In this document: piece after piece, positions 25,518 to 34,154 of the stretch | Numbering within the stretch: position 1 is the first letter of the stretch | How the letters are laid out: every line of letters starts with the position of its first letter | Assembly: GCA_003105035.1 (NCBI GenBank) | Contig: PQAL01000010.1 | Span: 62,001-126,000 of the forward strand | Source of the DNA: Anaerolineales bacterium | GTDB taxonomy: Bacteria > Chloroflexota > Anaerolineae > Anaerolineales > UBA4823 | DNA: 64,000 nucleotides | Reading direction: 5' to 3' | Position numbers and translations under genes: made by a program | The notes under the pieces: model-generated | The model's database searches: none | Told to the model about the DNA's origin: nothing | The model's input: only the letters and a program-made list of their open reading frames with translations

Positions 25518-26789
25518 GTGGCAACCCTGAGCCCAGCCATCCTGAAGCATGCCAAGAATTTCCCCTTTAACTTCACCGTCAACTTGTTGGATGGCGGTTT
25601 TTTTGGTATGGCATTGGGCTTCGCTTCATTCTCAACCATACTACCCCTCTTTGTAAGCAACCTGACCGATTCAGCCATCCTGATCGGCCTGATCCCAGCC
25701 ATCCATGTTGTGGGCTGGCAACTGCCGCAATTGTTCACCGCCCACCGGGTGTCGCAGCAGAAGCGTTATAAGCCGATGGTGATGAAATTTACCATTTACG
25801 AAAGGCTGCCTTTCCTGGGGTTGGCGATCGTCTCGTGGTTCATTCCTCAAATTGGGCCGAGCATTGCCCTGTCTCTGACCTTCGCCTTGCTGGTGTGGCA
25901 AGGCATCGGTGGTGGACTGGCCGCCACACCCTGGCAAAGCATGATTGGCAAGATCATCCCGCAGGAACGTTGGGGGGTGTTTTTTGGTTTTCAATCGTCG
26001 GTTGGCAACTTATTCGCCAGTGTCGGTGCCGTTTTGGCTGGCCTGGTGCTTGAAAATAATCCTTCCAACACGGGTTTTACGACATGTTTCCTGCTCGCCG
26101 TGGCGGCATTTGTCATTTCCTATATCGCCATCGGACTGACCCGCGAAGAAGAGACTCCGCCTGTGGGGGGTGGGATCGAGAAGGCAGCTTATTGGAAGGA
26201 CATTCGCTCCATCTGGAAACGTGATGCCAATTTCAGGTGGTTCGTGGTAGTCCGCATCCTGGCACAATTAGGGACGGTCGGCTTTGCATTTTACACGGTC
26301 TATGTGGTGAAATTCTACGGGGTGGATGAATTTACCGCCGGAGTGCTCACCATGGTGCTGCTTGTGGCTCAAACTATCTTCAATCCACTGCTGGGCTGGC
26401 TGGGTGACCATTGGAGTCGAAGAGGAGTGATGGCAATTGGGATGGGTGCTGCGGCACTCAGCGCCGGGATCGCTACCTGGGCTACATCGGTGAATTGGTT
26501 TTACCTGGCATACGCTACAGCTGGGATTTCCTACGTGGCTATCTGGACCATTGCCATCTCGATGACCCTCGAGTTTGGCGAGACTCACGAAAAGCCTGCC
26601 TATATCGGCCTGGCGAATACCTTGATCGCCCCGACTGCATTCCTGATCCCTCTTTTGGCAGGCTGGCTGGCAGATAGTGTTGGATACCAGGCGACTTTCC
26701 TGGCAACGGCTATCGGCGCGGCAGCTACAATGATCGTGCTTGGTTTCATTATGCATGACGTCCCCAAACCGGAGGTAGTTGTAACATAG
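25518..26789 (+). CDS. Major facilitator superfamily transporter (about 12 TM)
   Basis: A 423-residue integral membrane protein with about twelve hydrophobic segments, charged inter-helix loops (H-R-V-S-Q-Q-K-R-Y-K; G-D-H-W-S-R-R-G) and a central cytoplasmic loop around residues 210-235. This is the pattern of MFS permeases, in a group often found in Chloroflexota. The substrate is unknown. It starts with GTG with only a weak ribosome binding site. The next gene, also an MFS transporter, begins 2 nt after its stop, so the pair is probably one operon, separate from the formate dehydrogenase genes because of the hairpin in front. Confidence 0.82.
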   Translation: MATLSPAILKHAKNFPFNFTVNLLDGGFFGMALGFASFSTILPLFVSNLTDSAILIGLIPAIHVVGWQLPQLFTAHRVSQQKRYKPMVMKFTIYERLPFLGLAIVSWFIPQIGPSIALSLTFALLVWQGIGGGLAATPWQSMIGKIIPQERWGVFFGFQSSVGNLFASVGAVLAGLVLENNPSNTGFTTCFLLAVAAFVISYIAIGLTREEETPPVGGGIEKAAYWKDIRSIWKRDANFRWFVVVRILAQLGTVGFAFYTVYVVKFYGVDEFTAGVLTMVLLVAQTIFNPLLGWLGDHWSRRGVMAIGMGAAALSAGIATWATSVNWFYLAYATAGISYVAIWTIAISMTLEFGETHEKPAYIGLANTLIAPTAFLIPLLAGWLADSVGYQATFLATAIGAAATMIVLGFIMHDVPKPEVVVT

Positions 26790-26791
26790 GC

Positions 26792-28204
26792 ATGGCTACA
26801 AACCTGGGAGCCTCACAGAAGTGGGGAGTGCTTATCGCGGTGGGGATCGGCACGTTCATGACGGCATTGGACACGAGTGTGGTGAACACCGTGTTACCGG
26901 TCATCGGGCAGAACTTCAACCAGGTCATCACCGTGGTGGAATGGGTGGTAACGATCTACCTGCTGGTCTTGAGCGGATTGTTGCTCAGCTTCGGCAGGCT
27001 GGGCGACATGCGCGGGCACAAGACCATCTACCTGATCGGTTTTGGGATTTTCATGGCCGGCTCCTTCTTTTCAGGTTCTGCACCGAGTGTAGTGATTTTG
27101 ATCATCGCCCGTGGGCTACAGGCCCTAGGGGCAGCTATGCTGGCTGCAAATTCGCCAGCGATCCTCACCAAAAGCTTCCCGGCAGAACAGCGCGGCCAGG
27201 CCCTGGGGTTGCAAGCCACCATGACCTACCTGGGGTTGACCGCTGGGCCAGCTTTGGGGGGCTGGCTGGCCAGCCTGTTGGGATGGCGGGTGGTATTTTA
27301 TATCAATTTACCGGTCGGAGTGGCGGCAATCTGGCTCAGTTTACGTTTTATCCCCAAGGATACGCATAGCCAGCACATTGAGCGTTTCGATTTCGGAGGG
27401 GCGGTCACCTTCCTGCTTGGCTTGGGATCACTGCTCCTGGCGCTGAATCAGGGTGAGGAATGGGGTTGGACCTCCGTACCTATCTTGATCCTGTTTGGTG
27501 CCGCGCTCGCGTTCCTGGCCCTTTTCATTTACCTTGAAAAACATGTCAAGTTTCCGATGCTCGATCTGAGCCTGTTCACGAAGCTGCCTTTTTCGCTGAC
27601 CACCGTAAGCGCGATCCTAAATTACATCGGGGTTTATACGTGCATATTCATGATGCCTTACTACCTGATCCAGGGAAGGGGTTTCACACCTGCCCAGGCA
27701 GGCCTGGTGCTGACTGCACAGCCCATCATCATGGCCATCGTGGCACCCATCAGCGGGACGCTTTCCGACCGCATTGGCACGCGAATCCCGACAGTAATCG
27801 GGATGGCGGTGTTATCGGCAGGACTGTTCCTGCTCTCCAGGCTGTCGCCACAGGCGAGCATCGCCTCCGTGATGCTGGCACTGGCAGTAGTGGGCCTTGG
27901 AACGGGTGTGTTCATCTCGCCCAATAACAGTGCCCTGATGGGATCAGCCCCGAGAGGCAGGCAAGGCATTGCCGCTGGGATCCTGGCTACAGCCAGGAAC
28001 TTTGGAATGGTGCTGGGGGTTGGGATTGCCGGGGCAGTCTTCACCACCGTGTTGGTGCATGCTGGGGGAGTTATCGGCTCGTCAGTAAATCCGGCGCAAA
28101 ATGGGGCGATTTTCGCAGCGCTCTCAGTCGCATTCATGGTGGCGTCGATGATTACCTTGCTGGGGGTGATTACCTGCCTGGTGCGAGTGAAGAATCACTC
28201 GTAA
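26792..28204 (+). CDS. DHA2-family MFS drug efflux transporter (EmrB/QacA type, 14 TM)
   Basis: A 470-residue membrane protein with about fourteen hydrophobic segments. It shows DHA2 family signatures: L-D-T-S-V-V-N-T-V-L-P in helix 1, G-R-L-G-D-M-R-G-H-K in the loop between helices 2 and 3 (motif A), and G-P-A-L-G-G-W-L in helix 5 (motif C). Proton-driven export of drugs or amphiphilic compounds is the usual role; the substrate here is not predictable. The start lies 2 nt after the previous MFS gene. Confidence 0.87.
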   Translation: MATNLGASQKWGVLIAVGIGTFMTALDTSVVNTVLPVIGQNFNQVITVVEWVVTIYLLVLSGLLLSFGRLGDMRGHKTIYLIGFGIFMAGSFFSGSAPSVVILIIARGLQALGAAMLAANSPAILTKSFPAEQRGQALGLQATMTYLGLTAGPALGGWLASLLGWRVVFYINLPVGVAAIWLSLRFIPKDTHSQHIERFDFGGAVTFLLGLGSLLLALNQGEEWGWTSVPILILFGAALAFLALFIYLEKHVKFPMLDLSLFTKLPFSLTTVSAILNYIGVYTCIFMMPYYLIQGRGFTPAQAGLVLTAQPIIMAIVAPISGTLSDRIGTRIPTVIGMAVLSAGLFLLSRLSPQASIASVMLALAVVGLGTGVFISPNNSALMGSAPRGRQGIAAGILATARNFGMVLGVGIAGAVFTTVLVHAGGVIGSSVNPAQNGAIFAALSVAFMVASMITLLGVITCLVRVKNHS

Positions 28205-28396
28205 GAGGGCTTTGCTATTGGTGGTGTAGGATCAATCTTTAGGATACTTTCTCGTCTCTGATCACGACAGCCACTTTTACAAATCGTGATCTTCCTCAGA
28301 CTGTTATTGATATCTGACCGGCATTTGTTTCTTACCATATATCGATGACTGTTTTTTCTCCATCGCCAAGAACAGCTATGATCAACAATTACTATC

Positions 28397-28430
28397 AAGT
28401 AATGAAATAATCATAATTCATTCATTACTT
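28397..28430. promoter_or_regulatory. Palindromic operator candidate
   Basis: A perfect 10-bp inverted repeat, AAGTAATGAA (28397-28406) and TTCATTACTT (28421-28430), has arms 14 nt apart. It ends 7 nt before the -35 box of the promoter for the HTH regulator gene. Its size and symmetry fit binding by a dimeric winged-helix regulator, most simply the product of the gene it precedes. Confidence 0.6.
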
Positions 28431-28437
28431 TTATAAA

Positions 28438-28466
28438 TTGACAGCCTGACAGGGATTTGCTAAACT
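28438..28466 (+). promoter_or_regulatory. Sigma-70 type promoter of the regulator/lipoprotein operon
   Basis: TTGACA (28438-28443), a 17-nt spacer and TAAACT (28461-28466): a consensus -35 with good spacing. The transcript would start near 28473, about 20 nt before the ATG at 28494. Confidence 0.7.
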
Positions 28467-28493
28467 CAAGCCATTAAGGAAAAAATTAACGGA

Positions 28494-29471
28494 ATGGGTT
28501 CAGTCAAATACTTACAATCTTTTGAACAGTTAAAGCTGCTGGCTGATCCACGTAGATATGCCATACTTCAGCAGCTTATGGCAGGACCCGCCTCATTGAC
28601 CGTCCTCGGCAAGGCGCTTGGCGAGCACCCTGCGTGGATTCGCCATCACCTGAAGAAACTCGAAGCTGCTGGCCTGGTTGAGCTTGTAGAAGTCCATATC
28701 CAATCTGGAGTGGTAGAAAAGTTTTACCGCGCCTGTGCGGATGGCTTTTTAGTGCAAGAGTTGATCGTCCCTGAGAAAACCGCGCATCCGGTCGTGGTCT
28801 TTTCAGGCAGCCATGATCTGGCATTTGGGTTACTGGCTGACCTGGTCTCAGACTATCTCGATGTACTTACCATGACCGTTGGCAGCCTGGACGGTTTGAT
28901 CGCCTTACGCCAAAACCTCTGCCACCTGTCAGGGACCCATCTGCTGGATCCAGGTGGAGAGTATAACGTTCCATTTATCCGGCATTTCTTCCCGGACCGA
29001 CCGATGCACTTGATTACCCTGGCTCACCGTGAGCAAGGACTGATGACCGCAGCTGGTAATCCCAAATCGATCCGCTCGCTGATGGATCTTACACGTCCAG
29101 AAGTGACCTTTGTTAATCGCAATCCGGGTTCTGGAACCAGGCTATGGTTTGATAATCACCTCCTGGAAAAGGGCATATCACCAGGAGCTATTCATGGGTA
29201 TGAGAATACCGTCAGCACTCATACAGCCTGTGCAAGCCTGATTCACAGCGGTAAAGCCGATGCAGCGCTGGGCTTACGCGCCTCTGCCCACCAATTTGGG
29301 CTCGATTTCATCCCGCTTTTCCACGAGCGCTACGATCTGGTCTTTATGCACGACCAGTCTCAATCCTTGGCTCCCCTCCTTGATACCTTGCAGGCGCATT
29401 CTTTCCGGCATAGTGTCACCGCGCTCACGGGTTATGACACAACCCACACCGGTGAAGAAATACCATTATGA
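28494..29471 (+). CDS. ArsR-like HTH regulator fused to a periplasmic-binding-like sensor domain
   Basis: A 325-residue cytoplasmic regulator. Residues 1-85 are an ArsR-type winged helix (L-A-D-P-R-R-Y-A-I-L-Q-Q-L and H-P-A-W-I-R-H-H-L-K-K-L). Residues about 100-310 are a PBP-like domain, including V-N-R-N-P-G-S-G-T-R-L-W-F-D, the phosphate-loop-like segment seen in molybdate-responsive and molybdopterin-biosynthesis proteins. Together with the downstream oxyanion transporter this suggests a molybdate- or tungstate-responsive regulator acting like ModE but with a different architecture (inference). It is the first gene after a consensus promoter and palindromic operator, so autoregulation is likely. 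Confidence 0.8.
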   Translation: MGSVKYLQSFEQLKLLADPRRYAILQQLMAGPASLTVLGKALGEHPAWIRHHLKKLEAAGLVELVEVHIQSGVVEKFYRACADGFLVQELIVPEKTAHPVVVFSGSHDLAFGLLADLVSDYLDVLTMTVGSLDGLIALRQNLCHLSGTHLLDPGGEYNVPFIRHFFPDRPMHLITLAHREQGLMTAAGNPKSIRSLMDLTRPEVTFVNRNPGSGTRLWFDNHLLEKGISPGAIHGYENTVSTHTACASLIHSGKADAALGLRASAHQFGLDFIPLFHERYDLVFMHDQSQSLAPLLDTLQAHSFRHSVTALTGYDTTHTGEEIPL

Positions 29472-29483
29472 GGTGAATGTACA

Positions 29484-30893
29484 ATGAAACATCGTCGCAT
29501 CCTACTCTTTACTGGCTTAATATTACTTGTATTTGCTTTGATCCTTTCTGGATGTGATCAAAAATCAATGAGAGCCGACGCTACTCCAACGAGTAGTGAG
29601 CCATCTGGCCGAATCCTTACACTGGTTGGCCCGAATGGCGGACCAATTCTAACAATGGCTCAGTTAAAAGAATTACCCAGCACAGAAGGCCAGGCTGGCA
29701 TCAAGAGCAGCACAGGCCAGATCACAATCCCTGAGTTATTTAAGGGGGTGGCTTTGAAGGACCTTGTAGCCTATCTGAATATCGATCTTGACCCATCGAT
29801 GGGCGTCGCCGTAACTGCAGAAGATGGTTATAGCATGACCTATTCGTATGATCAGGTAATGAATGGAGAGTTTATTGCTTACGATCCTGCGACTGGTAAT
29901 GAGCTATCTACCCATGACCAGTTAACAGCGCTTCTTGCTTATGAGCATAACGGCCAACCTTTGAATCCAACCGAAGAAGGCACACTCCGCATTGTGGTCA
30001 TCAGCTCGAAGAACAACCAGGTAGTTGATGGCCACTGGTCAGTGAAATGGGTGAATAAAGTTGAGGTAGCACCCGTCGGCCAAACCTGGACGCTGGATCT
30101 GACAGGGGCAATCAGTTCTCCGGTTACGCGCGATTCGTACCAGTCCTGTGGAGCACCAAGCTGCCATGGAAGTTTATATACAGACACGAATGGACAAAAC
30201 TGGGTTGGGGTTCCATTATGGTTATTAGTGGGGGAGGTAGATGACGCAGATAGCCATTCGGATGTTGCTTATAACCGTGCGCTCGCAGACACTGGATATA
30301 CCATTGATCTCGTTAGCTCAGATGGAACTACCGTCACGCTGGATAGCAAGGCTATCAAAGAAGATAACCAGGTCATCGTGGCCCATCTCGTGAATGATGG
30401 AGAACTTCCCGAGTTGTACTATCCATTGCGGTTGGTAGGCTCGAGTGTAAAGGATGACCAGATGATAGGGCAAATTACCCAAATTGGCGTCAATGTTCCT
30501 CCCATCACTGTACCTACAATCACTCCTGTGCCTGAAAATTCAGGCAGCATCACCATCAAGGGGCTAGTAGACAAAGAGCTAGCCTTAAAGGACGCGCAAT
30601 TAAGGGCCTTTCCGATTATCACCACCACCGCTGAAGGGAAAGATGGCCCAGAGGATTTCCAAGGGATACTTCTAAAACAAATCCTTGACCAGGCGGGTGT
30701 TCAGGCTAACGCTACCAAGCTGGTTTTCACGGCATCCGATGGATATACCGTAGAAGTGAACCTTCAGGAAGTACTCGAGTGTCCAAAGTCGATGTTATCT
30801 TTCATGGACACTCCTGGGGTATACATGATCGTCCTGCCAGATTTGGAAACAAGTACCTGGGTAAAAGATGTTGTCCAAATTGAGGTTAAATGA
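29484..30893 (+). CDS. Lipoprotein with three molybdopterin-oxidoreductase-like modules
   Basis: A 469-residue exported lipoprotein: Lys/Arg-rich start, hydrophobic stretch and lipobox L-S-G-C with Cys24. The rest divides into three modules (about 38-190, 200-345 and 370-469), each with the F-x-G-x-x-L-x-D-L pattern followed by a S/D-x-D-G-Y/T strand, resembling sulfite-oxidase-type molybdopterin folds. The catalytic Cys of that family is not evident. Module 2 starts with C-G-A-P-S-C-H-G, a C-x4-C-H motif that might bind heme or metal. Module 3 is clearly paralogous to the next small lipoprotein. AGGTGA precedes the ATG. The role is unknown; the position between an oxyanion-type regulator and a Mo/W transporter suggests extracytoplasmic ligand binding. 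Confidence 0.65.
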   Translation: MKHRRILLFTGLILLVFALILSGCDQKSMRADATPTSSEPSGRILTLVGPNGGPILTMAQLKELPSTEGQAGIKSSTGQITIPELFKGVALKDLVAYLNIDLDPSMGVAVTAEDGYSMTYSYDQVMNGEFIAYDPATGNELSTHDQLTALLAYEHNGQPLNPTEEGTLRIVVISSKNNQVVDGHWSVKWVNKVEVAPVGQTWTLDLTGAISSPVTRDSYQSCGAPSCHGSLYTDTNGQNWVGVPLWLLVGEVDDADSHSDVAYNRALADTGYTIDLVSSDGTTVTLDSKAIKEDNQVIVAHLVNDGELPELYYPLRLVGSSVKDDQMIGQITQIGVNVPPITVPTITPVPENSGSITIKGLVDKELALKDAQLRAFPIITTTAEGKDGPEDFQGILLKQILDQAGVQANATKLVFTASDGYTVEVNLQEVLECPKSMLSFMDTPGVYMIVLPDLETSTWVKDVVQIEVK

Positions 30894-31020
30894 CCACTTT
30901 GAGCAGATTTTACCTTTTTATGCTGCGTTTATGCTCATCTGGTTAGATACTAATCAGGTAATACCTTCACAAGATACTTTTGTGAGAAAACCAAACCTAA
31001 ATTTTTGAGGAGAATTACTT

Positions 31021-31467
31021 ATGAAACACAATCGTAGCATTGTAATCATCATCACCTTATTGTCCATGGCTGCCATACTGCTATCAGCTTGTGCAACCGA
31101 CACAGGACCCGTCACGCTGACAGTGAACGGTATGGTCAATAAGGAATTGCAATTAACAGATCAAGCATTGCATAAGCTTCCGGTAGTAACCCTTACACTG
31201 GAGCATCCCAAAAATGGACCGACTGAATATACCGGTGTACGATTAAATGATATTCTAAATGAAGCCGGCATCAAGGATGGGGCAGCAACCGTAACCCTTT
31301 CAGCCAGCGATGGATTTAGCAGTGATATTGATCTGGCTACGATCCAGGCGTGTACGGATTGCCTGGTATCATTCGATCCGGAGACTGCCGGTGTGTATAA
31401 TGCGGCTATGCCCGGACAATCCAGTAAGGCATGGGTGAAGCAACTCACTGGGATATCGGTTAAGTAG
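31021..31467 (+). CDS. Small lipoprotein, single molybdopterin-oxidoreductase-like module
   Basis: A 148-residue exported lipoprotein with lipobox L-S-A-C (Cys24). The mature part aligns end to end with the third module of the preceding 469-residue lipoprotein. Shared features are V-x-G-x-V-x-K-E-L near the start, a G-P-x-x-x-x-G-V/I-x-L segment, a T-x-S/A-S-D-G strand, and a Cys at matching positions (L-E-C-P-K-S in the large protein, Q-A-C-T-D-C here) before L-V/L-S-F. TGAGG lies upstream of the ATG. A duplication of a single domain is the simplest explanation. A strong terminator follows. Confidence 0.65.
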   Translation: MKHNRSIVIIITLLSMAAILLSACATDTGPVTLTVNGMVNKELQLTDQALHKLPVVTLTLEHPKNGPTEYTGVRLNDILNEAGIKDGAATVTLSASDGFSSDIDLATIQACTDCLVSFDPETAGVYNAAMPGQSSKAWVKQLTGISVK

Positions 31468-31486
31468 GATTCTAAATTTTTATTTC

Positions 31487-31517
31487 AAGGGTGGGCCCGA
31501 TGAAGCCCACCCTTTAT
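31487..31517 (+). terminator. Intrinsic terminator after the lipoprotein genes
   Basis: AAGGGTGGGC (31487-31496) pairs perfectly with GCCCACCCTT (31505-31514) around an 8-nt loop, followed by TATG with only a short T run. The 10-bp GC-rich stem is among the strongest in the window. It separates the lipoprotein genes from the transporter genes. Confidence 0.75.
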
Positions 31518-31591
31518 GTACTCTAGTGCGGTTGAACGGGTACCATGTTATTCCCATCATATCTCTGGGAGATTTCGATCTATTGGTTTTA

Positions 31592-32671
31592 ATGAGAATA
31601 AAAGTAAATCTATTCTTGATTGCCATTTTTTCCTTGGGCTTGCTCATCAATGGATGCACATCCACGTCCGACGGGTCTTCCAAAAGAACTCAGTTGGTCG
31701 TTTTCGGGGCAGGTAGCCTCATTATCCCGTTCTCTGACCTGGAAAAGTCCTTCGAAGAAAAATATCCTAACATCGATGTCCAGGCTCAATACCATGGCAG
31801 TATTCAGGTAATGCGGCATGCTACAGAATTGCATGAGCCCATTGATGTAGTCGCTACCGCCGATGCCTCATTAGTTCCCATGCTCATGTACAACATTACC
31901 GATCCAGAAAGCGGTATACCCTACGCCGACTGGTATATTAAATTTGGCACGAACAATCTGGCTATCGCCTATCAAAAGGATAGCAAGTATTCCTCTGAGC
32001 TAACCGTAGAGAACTGGTTTGAGATCCTTGCAAGGGCAGATGTCAGAGTAGGTTTAGCAGACCCTCGATTCGATGCGGTCGGCTATCGAGCGTTGATGGT
32101 TTACGCCCTGGCAGGCGAGTATTATCACCGACCAACGATTTTTACTGAGATGTTCAATGGGCAATTTACGTTTCCGCTGGGCATCTTCACTGACCAGGGA
32201 ATAACGATCGTCACGGTACCAGAAATATTAGAAACGAAACCCAGATCACATATCGTGTTGCGGGGGGCAAGTGTGGAGTTGATTGCCCTGCTTGAATCTG
32301 GCGATCTGGATTATGCCTACGAATATGAAAGTGTCATCCAACAGCATATGCTAAGCATGTTCACGCTTCCAGATGAACTCAGCCTTGGTGATGCAGCATA
32401 TGAAGGGTTCTACAATACTGTCGAAGTAGATGAAGATTTCCAGCGATTTGCTTCCGTCAAGCCGGTATTTCGTGGAGAGCAGATCGGGTATGGCATAACC
32501 ATACCGAGCAATGCTCCTCATCCAGACGAAGCTGCTCTCTTCATATCTTACTTACTCAGCCCAGAGGGTCGAGCAATTATGGAGAAAAACAGCCAGCCGT
32601 TGTTTGATCCGGCAATCGGTGTGGATTACCAGAACATACCAGCAAGCTTGCAGCAATACTGCAGTCCGTAG
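31592..32671 (+). CDS. Tungstate/molybdate ABC transporter, substrate-binding lipoprotein (WtpA/ModA-like)
   Basis: A 359-residue exported binding protein. ATG 31592 is chosen because it gives a proper lipoprotein signal (M-R-I-K, hydrophobic core, L-I-N-G-C with Cys22); an in-frame ATG at 31526 would bury it. The mature part has V-V-F-G-A-G-S-L-I-I-P-F and D-V-V-A-T-A-D-A-S-L, followed by the W-Y-I-K-F-G-T-N-N-L-A-I-A-Y block, typical of WtpA-type tungstate/molybdate binders. It brings oxyanion to the permease encoded next. A link to the Mo/W-dependent formate dehydrogenase about 7 kb upstream is likely but inferred. Confidence 0.85.
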   Translation: MRIKVNLFLIAIFSLGLLINGCTSTSDGSSKRTQLVVFGAGSLIIPFSDLEKSFEEKYPNIDVQAQYHGSIQVMRHATELHEPIDVVATADASLVPMLMYNITDPESGIPYADWYIKFGTNNLAIAYQKDSKYSSELTVENWFEILARADVRVGLADPRFDAVGYRALMVYALAGEYYHRPTIFTEMFNGQFTFPLGIFTDQGITIVTVPEILETKPRSHIVLRGASVELIALLESGDLDYAYEYESVIQQHMLSMFTLPDELSLGDAAYEGFYNTVEVDEDFQRFASVKPVFRGEQIGYGITIPSNAPHPDEAALFISYLLSPEGRAIMEKNSQPLFDPAIGVDYQNIPASLQQYCSP

Positions 32672-32679
32672 GAGATGGC

Positions 32680-33459
32680 TTGAATCGTAGAGATGCCTTA
32701 AATCTAATCTTCTCATTTCTGGCCGGGCTACTGGTCTTATTTGTTATCCTCCCCTTAATTAGCACGCTCCTGTCCACCACACCAGGCGCTTTCTTGAATT
32801 CTTTCACCGATCCCGAGGTGGTGAAATCGATCTGCTTAACATTTGGTGCAGCGGCTATCTGTACAGTATTTGCGATGGTGATGGGTATCCCTCTAGCGTA
32901 CATCCTTGCTCGCCGGATGTTCCACGGCAAGCGTCTGTTAGAAGCAATAATCAACCTACCGGTGGTCATCCCCCATACTGCAGCAGGTATCGCCCTCTTA
33001 CTTGTATTTGGTCGCCAAGGCCTGCTGGGGAAGTGGTTCTATCCACTTGGGATTACCTTTACAGACAACCTGGCTGGGATTGTGGTGGCGATGTTATTCG
33101 TTAGCCTGCCATTCTTGATAAACCTGAGCAGGGAGTCATTTTCAATGGTGGATGAAGAATACGAAAAAGTTGCTTTCACCGATGGAGCCAGCCACTGGCA
33201 GGCATTCTTACATGTGACATTACCGCTGGCATGGCGAGGTGTCTTGGCAGGCGCGGTGATGATGTGGTCACGCGGGATCAGTGAGTTTGGTGCTGTAGTT
33301 ATCCTGGCATATCACCCGAAGGTGGCGACGGTTCTTGTTTATGAGCGATTCGCGGGATTTGGGCTTGACGCAGCCCAGCCTATTGCGCTTATCCTCATCC
33401 TGGTTGCATTAGTTGTGTTCATTTCACTCCGGTTGGTCTTGTTACCCGACCATCGCTGA
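32680..33459 (+). CDS. Tungstate/molybdate ABC transporter, permease (WtpB/ModB-like)
   Basis: A 259-residue inner-membrane permease with about six membrane helices. The ATPase-contact loop is D-G-A-S-H-W-Q-A-F-L-H-V-T-L-P-L near residues 167-182, and the family's W-S-R-G-I-S-E-F-G-A motif follows. It starts at TTG 32680 behind AGGAGA. No ATP-binding gene follows: the next 2 kb hold pseudogenes, so the ATPase is lost, encoded elsewhere or shared with another transporter. Confidence 0.87.
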   Translation: MNRRDALNLIFSFLAGLLVLFVILPLISTLLSTTPGAFLNSFTDPEVVKSICLTFGAAAICTVFAMVMGIPLAYILARRMFHGKRLLEAIINLPVVIPHTAAGIALLLVFGRQGLLGKWFYPLGITFTDNLAGIVVAMLFVSLPFLINLSRESFSMVDEEYEKVAFTDGASHWQAFLHVTLPLAWRGVLAGAVMMWSRGISEFGAVVILAYHPKVATVLVYERFAGFGLDAAQPIALILILVALVVFISLRLVLLPDHR

Positions 33460-33628
33460 TCAGTTCAACTTACGACAAAAATCAAGTTCCTCAAGTATTT
33501 TGGATCTCTCTGTTGCTTGAGAATCACCTGCGTTAATTTATCATAATATACAGCTTGGAATCTATCGAAGTGTGTCGGCATATGGATTCACTTTATGTGA
33601 TAATTAGATCATCGGAGGAATAAATATC

Positions 33629-34066
33629 ATGCGTCACGACCGTGTAGAAGTTATTGCTCGTATCATCTACGAGTTTGAGCAGCTCGAACAACTGGTTGCA
33701 TGCTTGACGGATGAGGATTGGAGCCATTCATTACTCCGGCTGAAAGGAAAAGACCCCTGGACCGTGAAAGACGCGTTGGCTCATATTAGGCATTGGAAAG
33801 CTGATGCAGGCCGCTCAATATGAAAAGAACATCGACCTGTTGAAGAACGTGGATTGAAACCCGAATGAATTAATCATCTTGTATTCCTGCTTTGACTTGA
33901 TTGCTCCCCACAGGATGTGCTCGATTGGCACCGGCAAGTTCAGGAAGTTGTATTGCAGGCATTAAAAACTACTCCAGATGAATATATTAAGAGCAAAATG
34001 CGGAATGATATCTGGCCCATTGTTCTTGACCTGAATTCCGCATACCATGGTGTGCACGACACATAA
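33629..34066 (+). pseudogene. DinB/mycothiol-isomerase-like gene broken by three in-frame TGA codons
   Basis: A good ribosome binding site (GGAGG) and ATG open a frame of 146 codons that keeps one reading frame to TAA at 34064. It is interrupted by TGA at 33821, 33866 and 33893. Between and beyond the stops the protein still reads as a DinB-like four-helix protein (W-T-V-K-D-A-L-A-H-I-R-H-W, then D-V-L-D-W-H-R-Q-V-Q, then S-A-Y-H-G-V-H-D). There are no frameshifts. The stops sit where the family tends to have Trp or Arg, as expected from single transitions. No SECIS-like hairpin follows them. Confidence 0.75.
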
Positions 34067-34154
34067 CGTGTTCTGCCGGCAATCTCCAAAGAATGGCTAT
34101 TTATATCGACCAGACGAGCACAGAAGACATCACGTAAGGAGGTATCACAAAAGA

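Noticed and set aside
26268-26756. Minus-strand His/Ser-rich 162-codon frame
   Set aside because: Antisense to an MFS transporter; the unusual composition follows from membrane-protein codons on the other strand.
33821-33895. Three TGA codons as selenocysteine
   Set aside because: No SECIS-like hairpin follows any of them and the positions are not redox sites of the family; pseudogene decay fits better.
34047-34154. N-terminal extension of the DUF5655 gene from the ATG at 34047
   Set aside because: The extra 36 residues do not match the family and overlap the end of the preceding pseudogene; the GTG at 34155 gives a complete domain.
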